From assembly GCA_019285715.1 (NCBI GenBank), contig CP079108.1, positions 3,239,001 to 3,303,000 on the forward strand: a stretch of 64,000 bases of DNA. Reading direction: 5' to 3'. The DNA is from Sphingosinicellaceae bacterium. Lineage in GTDB: Bacteria > Pseudomonadota > Alphaproteobacteria > Sphingomonadales > Sphingomonadaceae. The notes beneath the pieces are model-generated. The model was not told where the DNA came from, did no database searches, and worked only from the letters and a program-made list of their open reading frames with translations. Below, piece after piece: positions 41,424 to 50,341 of the stretch. The position numbers and the translations under genes are program-made. The first letter of the stretch is position 1, and each line of letters begins with the position of its first letter.

Positions 41424-42844
41424 TGCGCAGTCTTTTCCTTCAGGCCCCGAGCTTCGACGGGTACGACGGTGGTGCCGGTGCGCGCTACCAGATGAAGCGC
41501 GAGGTGAAGTCGTTCTGGTACCCGACGTGGCTGGCCCAGCCCGCCGCGCTGGTCGAGGGTTCCAAGCTCATCGACGCCCCCGCCCACGACCTCAGCTTCG
41601 ACGACATCAAGCACGAGGCGACCCAGCGCGACCTGCTCGTGCTCCACACCTCGACGCCGTCGTTCGCGCAGGACGTCAAGACCGCCGAGCTGTTCAAGGC
41701 GCTCAACCCGAGCCTGAAGATCGGCATGATCGGCGCCAAGGTCGCGGTCGACGCACAGGGTAGTCTCGAGGCCTCGCACGCGATCGACTTCGTCGCGCGC
41801 AACGAGTTCGACTTCACCATCAAGGACGTCGCCGACGGGATCGACCTGAACGCCATCCAGGGCATCAGCTACCGCAACAAGCTCGGCGAGATCGTCCACA
41901 ACCTCGACCGCCCGGTGATCGAGAACATGGATTCGCTGCCGTGGGTCACCCCGATCTACAAGCGCGACCTGACCATCGAAAAGTATTTCGGTGGCTACCT
42001 GCTCCATCCGTACATCAGCTTCTACACCGGGCGCGGCTGCAAGAGCCGCTGCACCTTCTGCTTGTGGCCGCAGACCGTCGGCGGGCACAATTACCGGACC
42101 CGCTCGATCTCCCACGTCATCGAGGAGATCAAGTATGCGGTGAAGGCCTTCCCGCAGGTGAAGGAGTATTTCTTCGACGACGACACGCTGACCGACAACG
42201 CGCCGCGGGTCGAGGCGCTGGCGATCGAGCTCGGCAAGCTGGGCGTCACCTGGTCGTGCAACGCCAAGGCCAACGTGCCGCGCCGGACGCTGGAGATCAT
42301 GAAGGCCAACGGGTTGCGCCTACTGCTGGTGGGCTATGAAAGCGGCAACCAGCAGATCCTGATCAACATCAAGAAGGGCCTCCGCACCGAGGTCGCGCGG
42401 CAGTTCACCAAGGATTGCCACGAGCTCGGCATCGTCATCCACGGCACCTTCATCCTCGGCCTGCCGGGCGAGACCCGCGAGACCATGGAGGAGACCATGG
42501 CGTACGCGATGGAGCTCAACCCGCACACCATCCAGGTGTCGCTCGCGGCGCCCTACCCCGGCACCTTCCTGTACAAGCAGGCGACCGAGAACGGCTGGTT
42601 CGACAACCAGGCCGACCTGCTCAACACCGACGGCGAGCAGATCGCGCAACTCAGCTACCCGCATCTCGACAGCAAGGAGATCTTCGACACCGTCGAGGTC
42701 TTCTATCGCCGCTATTATTTCCGCTTCTCCAAGATCAAGGACATCGTCTGGGAGATGCTCCGCGACCGCGACATGATGAAGCGCCGCCTGCGCGAGGGCG
42801 TCGAGTTCTTCCACTTCCTGCGACACCGGAAGGCGCCGGCTTGA
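41423..42844 (+). CDS. hpnJ: hopanoid radical SAM protein
   Basis: 473 residues, ATG overlapping the hpnI stop (TGATG). A B12-binding-like N-terminal half (SLKIGMIGAKVAVDAQG), then the radical SAM site C206-x3-C210-x2-C213 in GRGCKSRCTFCLW. HpnJ is associated with turning glucosaminyl-bacteriohopanetetrol into the cyclitol ether. Length and motifs match the family well. Confidence 0.94.
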   Translation: MRSLFLQAPSFDGYDGGAGARYQMKREVKSFWYPTWLAQPAALVEGSKLIDAPAHDLSFDDIKHEATQRDLLVLHTSTPSFAQDVKTAELFKALNPSLKIGMIGAKVAVDAQGSLEASHAIDFVARNEFDFTIKDVADGIDLNAIQGISYRNKLGEIVHNLDRPVIENMDSLPWVTPIYKRDLTIEKYFGGYLLHPYISFYTGRGCKSRCTFCLWPQTVGGHNYRTRSISHVIEEIKYAVKAFPQVKEYFFDDDTLTDNAPRVEALAIELGKLGVTWSCNAKANVPRRTLEIMKANGLRLLLVGYESGNQQILINIKKGLRTEVARQFTKDCHELGIVIHGTFILGLPGETRETMEETMAYAMELNPHTIQVSLAAPYPGTFLYKQATENGWFDNQADLLNTDGEQIAQLSYPHLDSKEIFDTVEVFYRRYYFRFSKIKDIVWEMLRDRDMMKRRLREGVEFFHFLRHRKAPA

Positions 42845-42849
42845 TGACA

Positions 42850-42987
42850 CCCTCCCCTTCAGGGGAGGGTCGGAGAGACGGCGCAGCCGGCCCCGGGGTG
42901 GGTGCTTCACCCGCGACGAAGGGCCCACCCCCGGGGCCGGCGCGAAGGTGCGCCGTCTCTCCGCGTCCCTCCCCTGAAGGGGAGGGG
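42850..42987. repeat. large palindromic repeat between hpnJ and hpnK
   Basis: Left arm CCCTCCCC-TTCA-GGGGAGGG (42850-42869) plus GGAGAGACGGCGCA and CCGGCCCCGGGGTGGG is mirrored by CCCACCCCCGGGGCCGG, TGCGCCGTCTCTCC and CCCTCCCC-TGAA-GGGGAGGG (42968-42987). The last hairpin supplies the purine-rich ribosome site of hpnK. Confidence 0.85.
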
Positions 42988-42989
42988 GA

Positions 42990-43784
42990 GTGAAGCATCT
43001 CATCGTCACCGCCGACGACTTCGGCGCCGACGACAGCGTCAACGAGGCCGTCGAGCGCGGCCACCGCGACGGCATCCTGACCGCGGCTAGCCTGATGGTC
43101 GCCGCCCCGGCTGCTGCGGACGCGCTGAGCCGCGCCAAGGCCATCCCCAACCTCGGCGTCGGCCTGCACCTCGTGCTCGTCGAGGGCCGCCCGATGCTGC
43201 CGCCGGAGCGCATACCCGGCCTCGTCGACGCGAGCGGCAACTTCCGCACCGACATGGCGCGGACCGCACTCGGTATCTTCCTGCGCCCCGCCGTCCGCCG
43301 CCAGCTCGAGGCCGAAATCGAGGCGCAGTTCGCTGCCTTCGCTGCGACCGGCCTCAAGCTCGACCACGTCAACGCGCACAAGCACTTCCACCTCCACCCG
43401 ACCATCGCCAGCACGATCCTGCGGGTCGGCAAGCGCCATGGCATGACCGCGGTCCGTGCCCCCGTCGAGCCCGGCAGCGGCGGCATCGCGACACCGTTCG
43501 CGCGCCTGCTCCAGCGCCGCCTGCGCCGTGCCGGGATGACGGTCCCCGACCAGGTCTACGGCCTCGCGGACTCAGGCGCGGTGACCCCGGAGCGCCTCCG
43601 CGCCCTCGTCGCCGCACTCCCCGAGGGCCTGACCGAAATCTACCTCCACCCCGCCACCCGCGACGACTGGAGCGGCCACGCCCCCGGCTACCGCTACCGG
43701 GACGAGCTCGCCGCGCTGACCGACCCCGGCGTCCGCGCTGCACTGGGGACCGCCCATCTCGGCAGCTTCGCGAGCTTCGCGTGA
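42990..43784 (+). CDS. hpnK: hopanoid deacetylase, YdjC/ChbG-like
   Basis: 264 residues from a GTG directly after GGGGAGGGGGA. HLIVTADDFGADDSVN, GVGLHLVLVEGRP and LDHVNAHKHFHLHP are the metal-binding motifs of the YdjC deacetylase family. HpnK removes the acetyl group from the N-acetylglucosaminyl hopanoid made by HpnI. Stop overlaps the hpnL GTG by four bases. Confidence 0.94.
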   Translation: MKHLIVTADDFGADDSVNEAVERGHRDGILTAASLMVAAPAAADALSRAKAIPNLGVGLHLVLVEGRPMLPPERIPGLVDASGNFRTDMARTALGIFLRPAVRRQLEAEIEAQFAAFAATGLKLDHVNAHKHFHLHPTIASTILRVGKRHGMTAVRAPVEPGSGGIATPFARLLQRRLRRAGMTVPDQVYGLADSGAVTPERLRALVAALPEGLTEIYLHPATRDDWSGHAPGYRYRDELAALTDPGVRAALGTAHLGSFASFA

Positions 43785-44755
43785 AGGCGGGCACGATCGT
43801 CCTGCTGCTCACGGTTGCCGGGCTCGCGGTTGCGGCATGGGTGATCGGTGAGGTCGGGGTCGCTCCAGTGCTCGCGGCGATGCGAACCATCGGCGGCGGC
43901 GGCTTCGCGGTGTTCTGCCTGTGGTCGCTGCTGGTGCTGACCGTGCTCGGCGGGGCGTGGGCCGCGGTCGCTCCCGGCAGCGGCGTCGGGTTCGGCGAGT
44001 TCGTCTGGGCGCGGACGGTGCGCGAGGGCGCGACGGACGTTCTGCCGTTCTCGCAGATCGGCGGGCTCGTCGTCGGTGGGCGGGCACTCAGCGCGAGGGG
44101 CGTCGCCGAACCGCTGGTCTACGCCTCGATGATCGCCGACCTGACCACCGAAATGGCGTCGCAGCTGGTGTTCACGCTCGCCGGCGTCGGGCTTCTGGTG
44201 CTGGCCCTAGACGGCAGGACCGACCCGGCCGGCTTGCGCGCGCTGGCGTGCGGCGGGCTCGGCGTCACGGCGGCGGTGATGGCCGCCTTCGCCTTCGGGC
44301 AGCGCCGCGTGCTCGGGCTGGCCGGCAGCCTCGGTGCGCGCTTGCTACCCTCAATCGCGGGCTCCCTGGCAGCGGTGCAGGCGGCGCTCGACACCTGCTA
44401 CCGCGACCGGGGCCGCGTGCTCCTGTCGTTCGCACTTAACCTAGCCGCCTGGGTGCTGAGCGGCGCCGGCGCGTGGATCGCGCTGCGCTTCATGGGGGTC
44501 GAGATCACCCTGCTGTCGGTGCTGGCGATCGAGAGCCTGATCTTCGCGGTCCGCAGCATCGCCTTCGTCGTGCCCGGCGCGGTCGGGATCCAGGAGGGGG
44601 CGTATGCGCTGGTCGGCCCATTGTTCGGCCTCGACCCGCAGACCGCCGTCGCGCTGTCGCTGCTGAAGCGCGCGCGCGACCTGGCGATCGGCATCCCGGC
44701 GATGTTGGCGTGGCAGCTGCTCGAGAGCCGGCGGCTGATCGGGCGGTCGCGGTAG
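43781..44755 (+). CDS. hpnL: hopanoid-locus integral membrane protein
   Basis: 324 residues with about eight membrane helices, of the lysylphosphatidylglycerol-synthase TM (UPF0104) type. GVAEPLVYASMIADLTTEMAS and FVVPGAVGIQEGAYALVGPL are typical of HpnL. Possibly a flippase or lipid exporter; that is inference. Last gene of the operon, followed by a palindromic repeat. Confidence 0.92.
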   Translation: MKAGTIVLLLTVAGLAVAAWVIGEVGVAPVLAAMRTIGGGGFAVFCLWSLLVLTVLGGAWAAVAPGSGVGFGEFVWARTVREGATDVLPFSQIGGLVVGGRALSARGVAEPLVYASMIADLTTEMASQLVFTLAGVGLLVLALDGRTDPAGLRALACGGLGVTAAVMAAFAFGQRRVLGLAGSLGARLLPSIAGSLAAVQAALDTCYRDRGRVLLSFALNLAAWVLSGAGAWIALRFMGVEITLLSVLAIESLIFAVRSIAFVVPGAVGIQEGAYALVGPLFGLDPQTAVALSLLKRARDLAIGIPAMLAWQLLESRRLIGRSR

Positions 44756-44770
44756 CACTCACGATGACTT

Positions 44771-44855
44771 GTCATCCCGGGCTTGCCCCGGGACCTAGCT
44801 GACCGCGGGGTGTGAGCGCCGGGTGAGCTGGGTCCCGGGTCAAGCCCGGGACGAC
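44771..44855. repeat. palindromic repeat after hpnL
   Basis: GTCATCCCGGGCTTGCCCCGG... (44771-44800) and AGCTGGGTCCCGGGTCAAGC... (44826-44855) form an imperfect palindrome of the same family as the one inside hpnI. It may also end the hpnIJKL transcript. Confidence 0.85.
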
Positions 44856-44938
44856 AATGGGGCCCGGGATGAGACTAATCGTTTCGGACTTGAGGAAATC
44901 TCATCTAGGGCCCGGCTAACCCTCAAGAGGAACCGTCA

Positions 44939-45445
44939 ATGACCATCTCGATGCACCAGGTTCTGCTGCCCGTCCTGCTTCGCCAGTTCGGCACTCTGTC
45001 CGCAGTCCTGACCAAGGCCGAAGCGCACGCCAAGGCGAGCGGGATCGACCCGGCGACGCTGATCGAGGCGAAGCTCGCGCCCGACATGCTGCCGCTGGTC
45101 GCTCAGATCCGCATCGCGTCCGACAGCGCCAAGGGCGGCGTCGCGCGCCTCGCCGGCATCGTACCGCCGAGCTATGCCGACGACGAGGTCACCTTCGCCG
45201 ACCTCCACGCCCGCATCGACAAGACCGTAGCCTTCATCAAAAGCGTCCCCGCCGACCAGATCGACGGCACCGAGGAGCGCCACATCGAGCTCAAGGCCGG
45301 CCCGCGCACCTTCGAATTCAGCGGCCAGGACTTCCTGTTGCATTTCGTGCTGCCGAACTTCCTGTTCCACTGCACCGTCGCCTACGCGATCCTGCGCCAC
45401 AGCGGCGTCGAGATCGGCAAGATGGACTATCTCGGCGCGAGCTAG
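44939..45445 (+). CDS. DUF1993 family protein
   Basis: 168 residues with an AGAGGAA site. MTISMHQVLLPVLLRQFGTL, LAPDMLPLVAQIRIASDSAKG and DFLLHFVLPNFLFHCTVAYAI (long helices with conserved H/F) define the DUF1993 family, a DinB-like four-helix bundle. Function unknown. No operon partners evident. Confidence 0.9.
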   Translation: MTISMHQVLLPVLLRQFGTLSAVLTKAEAHAKASGIDPATLIEAKLAPDMLPLVAQIRIASDSAKGGVARLAGIVPPSYADDEVTFADLHARIDKTVAFIKSVPADQIDGTEERHIELKAGPRTFEFSGQDFLLHFVLPNFLFHCTVAYAILRHSGVEIGKMDYLGAS

Positions 45446-45533
45446 GGCCGGGGGCGGCGTCGTTGCCAGCGATTGCGGGGTCGGTTAATCCCGGCGCCAT
45501 GCCCGTTCCCAAGTGCCGCAGCAGTTCCCTTTC

Positions 45534-45896
45534 GTGAAAATCGCCTTCGATCACCAGACCTTCGCCTCGCAGGTGCATGGCGGCGTCTCGCGCGATGCCG
45601 CGGCCTTCATCTACCCGTCGCTGTACGAGGGCTTTGGCATCCCGCCACTCGAGGCGATGGCCGCCGGTACGCCGGTCGTCGCGGTCGATGCCGGTTCGGT
45701 GCCAGAGGTCTGCGGCGATGCCGTCGCCTACGCGCCGCCCGGCGACGTCGAAGCGCTCCGCATCGCGATCGAGTGCGTTGTCGGCTCCCCCACGTTGACC
45801 GCCAGCCTCGTCGCCGCCGGCCACGCCCGCCTCGGGCTTTTCTCGTGGGCGCGCTGCGCCGCCGAGACTGCGACCATCTATCGGAACTTGCTGTGA
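45534..45896 (+). pseudogene. glycosyltransferase family 4, internally deleted
   Basis: From a GTG at 45534 it begins KIAFDHQTFASQVHGGVSR, the N-terminal donor-side motif of GT4 enzymes. After two residues it jumps to FIYPSLYEGFGIPPLEAMAAG, the C-terminal sugar-nucleotide site. A normal enzyme would have ~230-260 residues between these. The remnant is ~120 residues, in frame and ends with a four-base overlap with the next gene. Likely non-functional as a transferase. Confidence 0.75.
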
Positions 45897-46846
45897 AGAC
45901 TGCGCTCGTCTGCGGCATCGGCGGGCAGGACGGCGGCTATCTGGCGGCGCTGCTGCTGGAGCGCGGCTACCGCGTCGTCGGCACCTCGCGCGATGCCCAT
46001 ATGAATCCGTTCCGCCAGCTCGAGGCGCTCGGCATCCGCGACCGCGTCACCCTGATGTCGATGGCCCCCGACGACTACCGCAGCGTCATCACCGCGGTCA
46101 CCCGTGCCGAGCCCGACGAGATCTACGCGCTGGCGGGCCAGTCCTCGGTCGGCCTGTCGTTCGAGTTGCCCGCTGAGACCCTGACCAGCGCAGTCTTCGG
46201 GGTCCTCAACATGCTGGAAGCGATCCGCCACACCGGCCGCCCGATCCGCCTGTATCATGCCAGCTCCAGCGAGGCCTTCGGCGACCTCGCCGGCATTCCG
46301 GCTACCGAGACCACCCCGTTCCGCCCGCGCAGCCCCTACGGCGTCGCCAAGGCCTCCGCGCACATGCTCGTCGCCAACTACCGCGAGGCCTATGGGTTGT
46401 TCGCCTGCAACGGCATCCTGTTCAACCACGAGTCGCCCGCCCGGCCGCAGCGCTTCGTCACCGCCAAGATCGCCGCTGCCGCCCGGCGGATCGCGACCGG
46501 TAGCACCGCACCGCTCAACCTCGGAAGGCTGGACATCGTGCGCGACTGGGGCTGGGCACCGGAGTTCGTCGAGGCGATGTGGCTGATGCTCCAGCAGGAT
46601 GTTGCGGACGATTACATCGTCGCCACCGGCCAGTCGCATTCGCTGGAAGAGTTCGTCGCCGCGGCGTTCGCGGCGGTCGGGCTCGACTGGCGGGCGCACG
46701 TCGTCATCGACGCCGGCCTCGGCCGCCCGACGGATCTCGGCTGGAGCGGTGCCGACCCCGGCCACGCGCTTGCCCGCCTCGGCTGGCAAGCGCGCACGAC
46801 GATGCCCGAGGTGGCACGCCGAATGGTCCTCGACACGCTCGTCTAG
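45893..46846 (+). CDS. gmd: GDP-mannose 4,6-dehydratase-like SDR protein
   Basis: 317 residues from a GTG overlapping the glycosyltransferase stop. ALVCGIGGQDGGYLAALLLE is the NAD(P)-binding motif, YHASSSEAFGDLAG holds the catalytic Ser/Glu, RSPYGVAKASAHMLV the Tyr/Lys pair, and NHESPARPQRFVTAKI is typical of GMD. It would supply a GDP-deoxyhexose for surface polysaccharide. Slightly shorter than classical GMD. The partner glycosyltransferase next to it is deleted. Confidence 0.85.
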   Translation: MKTALVCGIGGQDGGYLAALLLERGYRVVGTSRDAHMNPFRQLEALGIRDRVTLMSMAPDDYRSVITAVTRAEPDEIYALAGQSSVGLSFELPAETLTSAVFGVLNMLEAIRHTGRPIRLYHASSSEAFGDLAGIPATETTPFRPRSPYGVAKASAHMLVANYREAYGLFACNGILFNHESPARPQRFVTAKIAAAARRIATGSTAPLNLGRLDIVRDWGWAPEFVEAMWLMLQQDVADDYIVATGQSHSLEEFVAAAFAAVGLDWRAHVVIDAGLGRPTDLGWSGADPGHALARLGWQARTTMPEVARRMVLDTLV

Positions 46847-48717
46847 GCGGGAACGCGCGCCCCCGAGCGGATCGCTGTGCACAGGTCGGCGAGCGAGGCG
46901 ATCGGGGTAAACTCGCCCTCGGTCGCCGGGCCGCCGGTCTCGCCGCCGCGCTGGACGCCGAGCAGCACCGCGACGCCGGGGAACTGCTCCTGCATCCGCA
47001 TCACCAGCGGCTGGATGCGCGCCGCACCGCGCCGGTCGAACAGCCCGAGGATGCAGACGGTCTCGGCACTGCCCGGATCGAGCGCCGACGCGTCACCGTC
47101 CGGCAGGCGTTCGCGCGATTGCTCGTGGACCGTGCATCCGGCCCGGCGCAGCAGTTGCGCGACCATGACGTTGACGGCGGTGTCGAGCGGCCCGCGTCCC
47201 GGAACGCAGACGACGTTGTTGCCGCCAAGATCGGCGCAGGTGTCGAGGCCACCGCTGCTTCGCGCCGACGGTGCCAGCGCCTTGCCCTCGTTAGTGCCGT
47301 CGTCGTGATCGGCAAGTGCGGCCAGCACCTCCAGCGTCGATTCGCAGACGGCGTGCATCGCGGAGCGCTGGACCGCGCCCCGGTCGACGTCGGCGGCAGC
47401 CAGCCGGAGAGCGCCGAGTACGACCTCGTCGTAATAAGCCGCCAGTGTCGTCGTCTCGAGCAGCACCTCCGCCAGGTCGACAGCCTCGTCGGGGTGGCCC
47501 GCGAGGATGCGTTGGTAGAACGTCTCCGCCGGCGACAGCGCCGGGCGGTCACCGAGCAAGATGTCGAACACCGCGAATGCCGGGATGTGGCGGCCAAGGA
47601 CCACGAGCGTCAGCGTCAGCGGCATCGAGAGCACAAGCCCGACAGGCCCCCAGATCCAGGTCCAGAACAGCGCCGCGACGACCACCGACACCGGCGACAG
47701 CCCGGTCGAGTGGCCGTACAGCAATGGCTCCACGACATAGCCGGTCAGCGGCTCCAGCACGACGAACAGCAGCGCGACGTAGATCATCAGGTCCCAGCCG
47801 GGATCGACCGCGGCGGCCAGCGCCAGCGGTCCGACCGCGGCGATGACGCTGCCGACATACGGCACGAAGCGCAGCAGCCCGGCAAGAATGCCCCACAGGC
47901 CGGGCGCGGGTACGTCGAGCATGAATAGCCCGCCCCAGACGACTGCGCCGAAGCCGCAGTTGACCGCGAACTGTGACAGGAAATAGCGGCTCAGGCGCTT
48001 CGCCCCATCGTCGAGTGCGACCGTCGTGCGGTGCAGGTCGGCGGCCCCCATCAGGCGGATCATGCGGTCGCGCAAATCCTCTTTCTGGAACAAGATGAAG
48101 ATCGTCACGATCAGCACGATCAGCGTGGTTTCGAGCGGCGCGAGCACCGGCAGGACGAAGGTCTTCAACTCCTGGACGGCGCTCGGCGCGGCCGGCTGGA
48201 TCTCGACCGGCAGCGCGCCACTCGCGGTCGGGCGTGGCAGCGCGGTGCGGCGGCGGGTCGTGGTGGTCGTGACGGTACGGGTCCGCGTGCCGTCACGGGT
48301 CAGGAACTCGAAGCGCTCGGTCAGGCCGGAACGGACGTCATGCACCTTCTCGGTGATCCGCTGGGCATATGCCGGTGCGTCCTTGCTCAGCGTCGCGGCC
48401 TGGCTGACGATAACCGCGCTGACGACGCCAAAGCCACCGAGCGCGAGCAGTACGGCGAACAACACGGCGGGCGCTCGCGGCAGCCCGATGCGGCGGAACA
48501 GCCCGGCGATCGGCGCGAGCAGGAAGGACACCAGCCCCGCCAAGATGATCGGAATCAGGACCGACTTGCCAAAATACAGGGCTGCGGTGGCGAGTGCCGC
48601 GATCAGCCACGGCACCAACGGCTCGAGACCGGTCGCAGGCCGCACCCGCAACGCGGTTGCGGGCTTCAGGGTCTCCAAGGGAATGCCGTCATCGTCATGG
48701 CCAGTTCCCTCAGGCAT
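46843..48717 (-). CDS. AI-2E family transporter (PerM-like) with C-terminal soluble extension
   Basis: 624 residues, ~350 for the AI-2E transporter domain with about eight helices (LIPIILAGLVSFLLAPIAGLF; FVPYVGSVIAAVGPLALAA; VVVAALFWTWIWGPVGLVLSMP). A ~270-residue cytoplasmic tail follows from GDRPALSPAETFYQRILAG, with no motif I recognise. Some relatives are Na+/H+ antiporters or autoinducer exporters; the substrate is unknown. Converges on gmd with a four-base overlap of stops. Confidence 0.85.
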   Translation of the reverse strand: MPEGTGHDDDGIPLETLKPATALRVRPATGLEPLVPWLIAALATAALYFGKSVLIPIILAGLVSFLLAPIAGLFRRIGLPRAPAVLFAVLLALGGFGVVSAVIVSQAATLSKDAPAYAQRITEKVHDVRSGLTERFEFLTRDGTRTRTVTTTTTRRRTALPRPTASGALPVEIQPAAPSAVQELKTFVLPVLAPLETTLIVLIVTIFILFQKEDLRDRMIRLMGAADLHRTTVALDDGAKRLSRYFLSQFAVNCGFGAVVWGGLFMLDVPAPGLWGILAGLLRFVPYVGSVIAAVGPLALAAAVDPGWDLMIYVALLFVVLEPLTGYVVEPLLYGHSTGLSPVSVVVAALFWTWIWGPVGLVLSMPLTLTLVVLGRHIPAFAVFDILLGDRPALSPAETFYQRILAGHPDEAVDLAEVLLETTTLAAYYDEVVLGALRLAAADVDRGAVQRSAMHAVCESTLEVLAALADHDDGTNEGKALAPSARSSGGLDTCADLGGNNVVCVPGRGPLDTAVNVMVAQLLRRAGCTVHEQSRERLPDGDASALDPGSAETVCILGLFDRRGAARIQPLVMRMQEQFPGVAVLLGVQRGGETGGPATEGEFTPIASLADLCTAIRSGARVPA

Positions 48718-48783
48718 TCAAACTGTTGTCGGAGCGTAACGCACGGGCGGTCGGGAAGACCCGGCCGCCCGCGCATCACCGCC

Positions 48784-49437
48784 TTAGTAGCCGGTACCGG
48801 TGCGACGGGTGTCGACGTCGGTGCTGCTGTAGGCAGGCGCGTTCTCGTCGAAGCGCGACCAGCCGCCGGCGCGGTAGTCGGCACCGCGCGCTGTCGCGTC
48901 GGTGGCGTTGTAACGCTGGAACACCGCCTCGACCTGCGGGACGAGATTGTCGGCGACGCGGGCGCTGACCAAGGTGCCGCCACGGCGGACGCCCTCCGAG
49001 TAAACGTTCGCGTCTTCGTCGCTGTGGCCGGCGTTCTTGAGCGCGCCGACGATACCGCCGGTGGCCGCACCGCCCGCTGCGCCGATGCCGGCACCGGTCA
49101 CGGTCGCGGCAAGCCAGCCCGCAGCGACGATCGGCCCGAGGCCGGGAATCGCGAGTAGGCCGAGGCCGGCGAGCAGTCCGCCGACGCCGCCGAGGACGGC
49201 ACCCGTCGAGACACCACGATTGACATCGCCGTGGTCGTTGACGTCGTCGATACCGTGGTCGTGGCCGGTGTGATCGTGGCCGGCGTGAGCATCGGGGACG
49301 GTGCCCGTGGTGGCATCGTCGCCACGGTTGCCGAGGATGCTGAGGTCGTCGCGGGCGATACCGAGGGTGCCGAGTTCGTCGATCGCGCGGGTGGCGTCGC
49401 TATAGCTGTCGAACAGGCGCGTGATGGTCTGGGTCAT
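48784..49437 (-). CDS. general stress protein, YflT-like, with glycine-rich membrane region
   Basis: 217 residues. N-terminal ITRLFDSYSDATRAIDEL resembles the YflT heat-stress domain. A His/Asp-rich stretch (HAGHDHTGHDHGIDD) follows, then a Gly/Ala-rich hairpin of hydrophobic sequence (VGGLLAGLGLLAIPGLGPIV) and a C-terminal VRRGGTLVSARVADNLV. A metal-sensing or membrane-surface role for the His stretch is possible. Grouped with two other small envelope stress genes. Confidence 0.7.
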   Translation of the reverse strand: MTQTITRLFDSYSDATRAIDELGTLGIARDDLSILGNRGDDATTGTVPDAHAGHDHTGHDHGIDDVNDHGDVNRGVSTGAVLGGVGGLLAGLGLLAIPGLGPIVAAGWLAATVTGAGIGAAGGAATGGIVGALKNAGHSDEDANVYSEGVRRGGTLVSARVADNLVPQVEAVFQRYNATDATARGADYRAGGWSRFDENAPAYSSTDVDTRRTGTGY

Positions 49438-49476
49438 GATATCTCTCCTGAAATCAATAATTTGAGTAAAGCGAGA

Positions 49477-49785
49477 TCAGTTGGTGACGACGTTGCCCTT
49501 GTAGTCGAGCCCAACCTGGACCGACGCGCCGCCCTTGGTCGCGCTGCCGCGCCAGACACCGTTCGCATCCTTCGTCAGGGGACCGACGCCGGTGTAGCCG
49601 GCCTTGGTCAGGCGGCTGCGCGCCTGGCTCTCGGTAAAGGAGTTGCGGCCCTCGGCGGCCATGCTGGCCTGCGCCGGGCTGCTGTCCTTGATCGCCGGAT
49701 TGTGGTCGGTGGTGGTGCTGGTCTTGGCTGCCGCGCCGCTCGCGACGAGGACGGCCGCGGTCGCGGCTATGATGATGTGCTTCAT
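49477..49785 (-). CDS. small exported PepSY-like protein
   Basis: 102 residues with an excellent GGAGGT site. Signal peptide MKHIIIAATAAVLVASGAAA, then ESQARSRLTKAGYTGVGPLTK and ANGVWRGSATKGGASVQV, a PepSY/SmpA-like beta layout seen in periplasmic proteins. No catalytic residues. Possibly an envelope stress factor. Confidence 0.6.
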   Translation of the reverse strand: MKHIIIAATAAVLVASGAAAKTSTTTDHNPAIKDSSPAQASMAAEGRNSFTESQARSRLTKAGYTGVGPLTKDANGVWRGSATKGGASVQVGLDYKGNVVTN

Positions 49786-49889
49786 GGGATTTACCTCCAA
49801 GGCTTGAGTATTTGCGCCGTTGCGGGTCTCGTCGCCCGCTGCGGCGCGCGGGTAACGGGCGGCACCCGATGTGGTGCCGCCCGAAAGCT

Positions 49890-50159
49890 TCAGCGCGCGG
49901 TGCCGCGGCGAAACAGGTTGACGATCGCCAGCAGGATGATCGCACCGACCAGCGACACCAGGATCGACTGCAGGTTGAAGCCGCCGTCCGTGATCGGTAG
50001 GCCGCCGACCAATGGGGTCACCAGGAAGCCCGCAAGCATGGCACCGACGATGCCGACGACGACGTTCAGGAAGATGCCCTGCTGCGCGTCGGTGCGCATG
50101 ATCAGGCTGGCGATCCAGCCGAGAATGCCGCCGACGATCAGAAGAATGATGATGTTCAA
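49890..50159 (-). CDS. GlsB/YeaQ/YmgE family stress membrane protein
   Basis: 89 residues from a TTG preceded by GGAAGG. Three hydrophobic helices (NIIILLIVGGILGWIASLI; VVVGIVGAMLAGFLV; ILVSLVGAIILLAIV) with GWIASLIMRTDAQQG and an RRGTAR tail match the transglycosylase-associated (YeaQ) family. Confidence 0.85.
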   Translation of the reverse strand: MNIIILLIVGGILGWIASLIMRTDAQQGIFLNVVVGIVGAMLAGFLVTPLVGGLPITDGGFNLQSILVSLVGAIILLAIVNLFRRGTAR

Positions 50160-50341
50160 TGAAGTGCCTTCCTGTTGGACCCGCCGTGACGGGCGAGCCA
50201 GCAGAACCAGCGCGACTATCATTGGTTCATCCGTCACGTTTCCGAGGGCCGATAGGGTTGGTGCGCGGCTACCGCGCGAACTGGTAGTTCCGCATCACCG
50301 GCTTTTGGAACCGCGAGGGTGCGCCGGGCGCTGATACCGTC

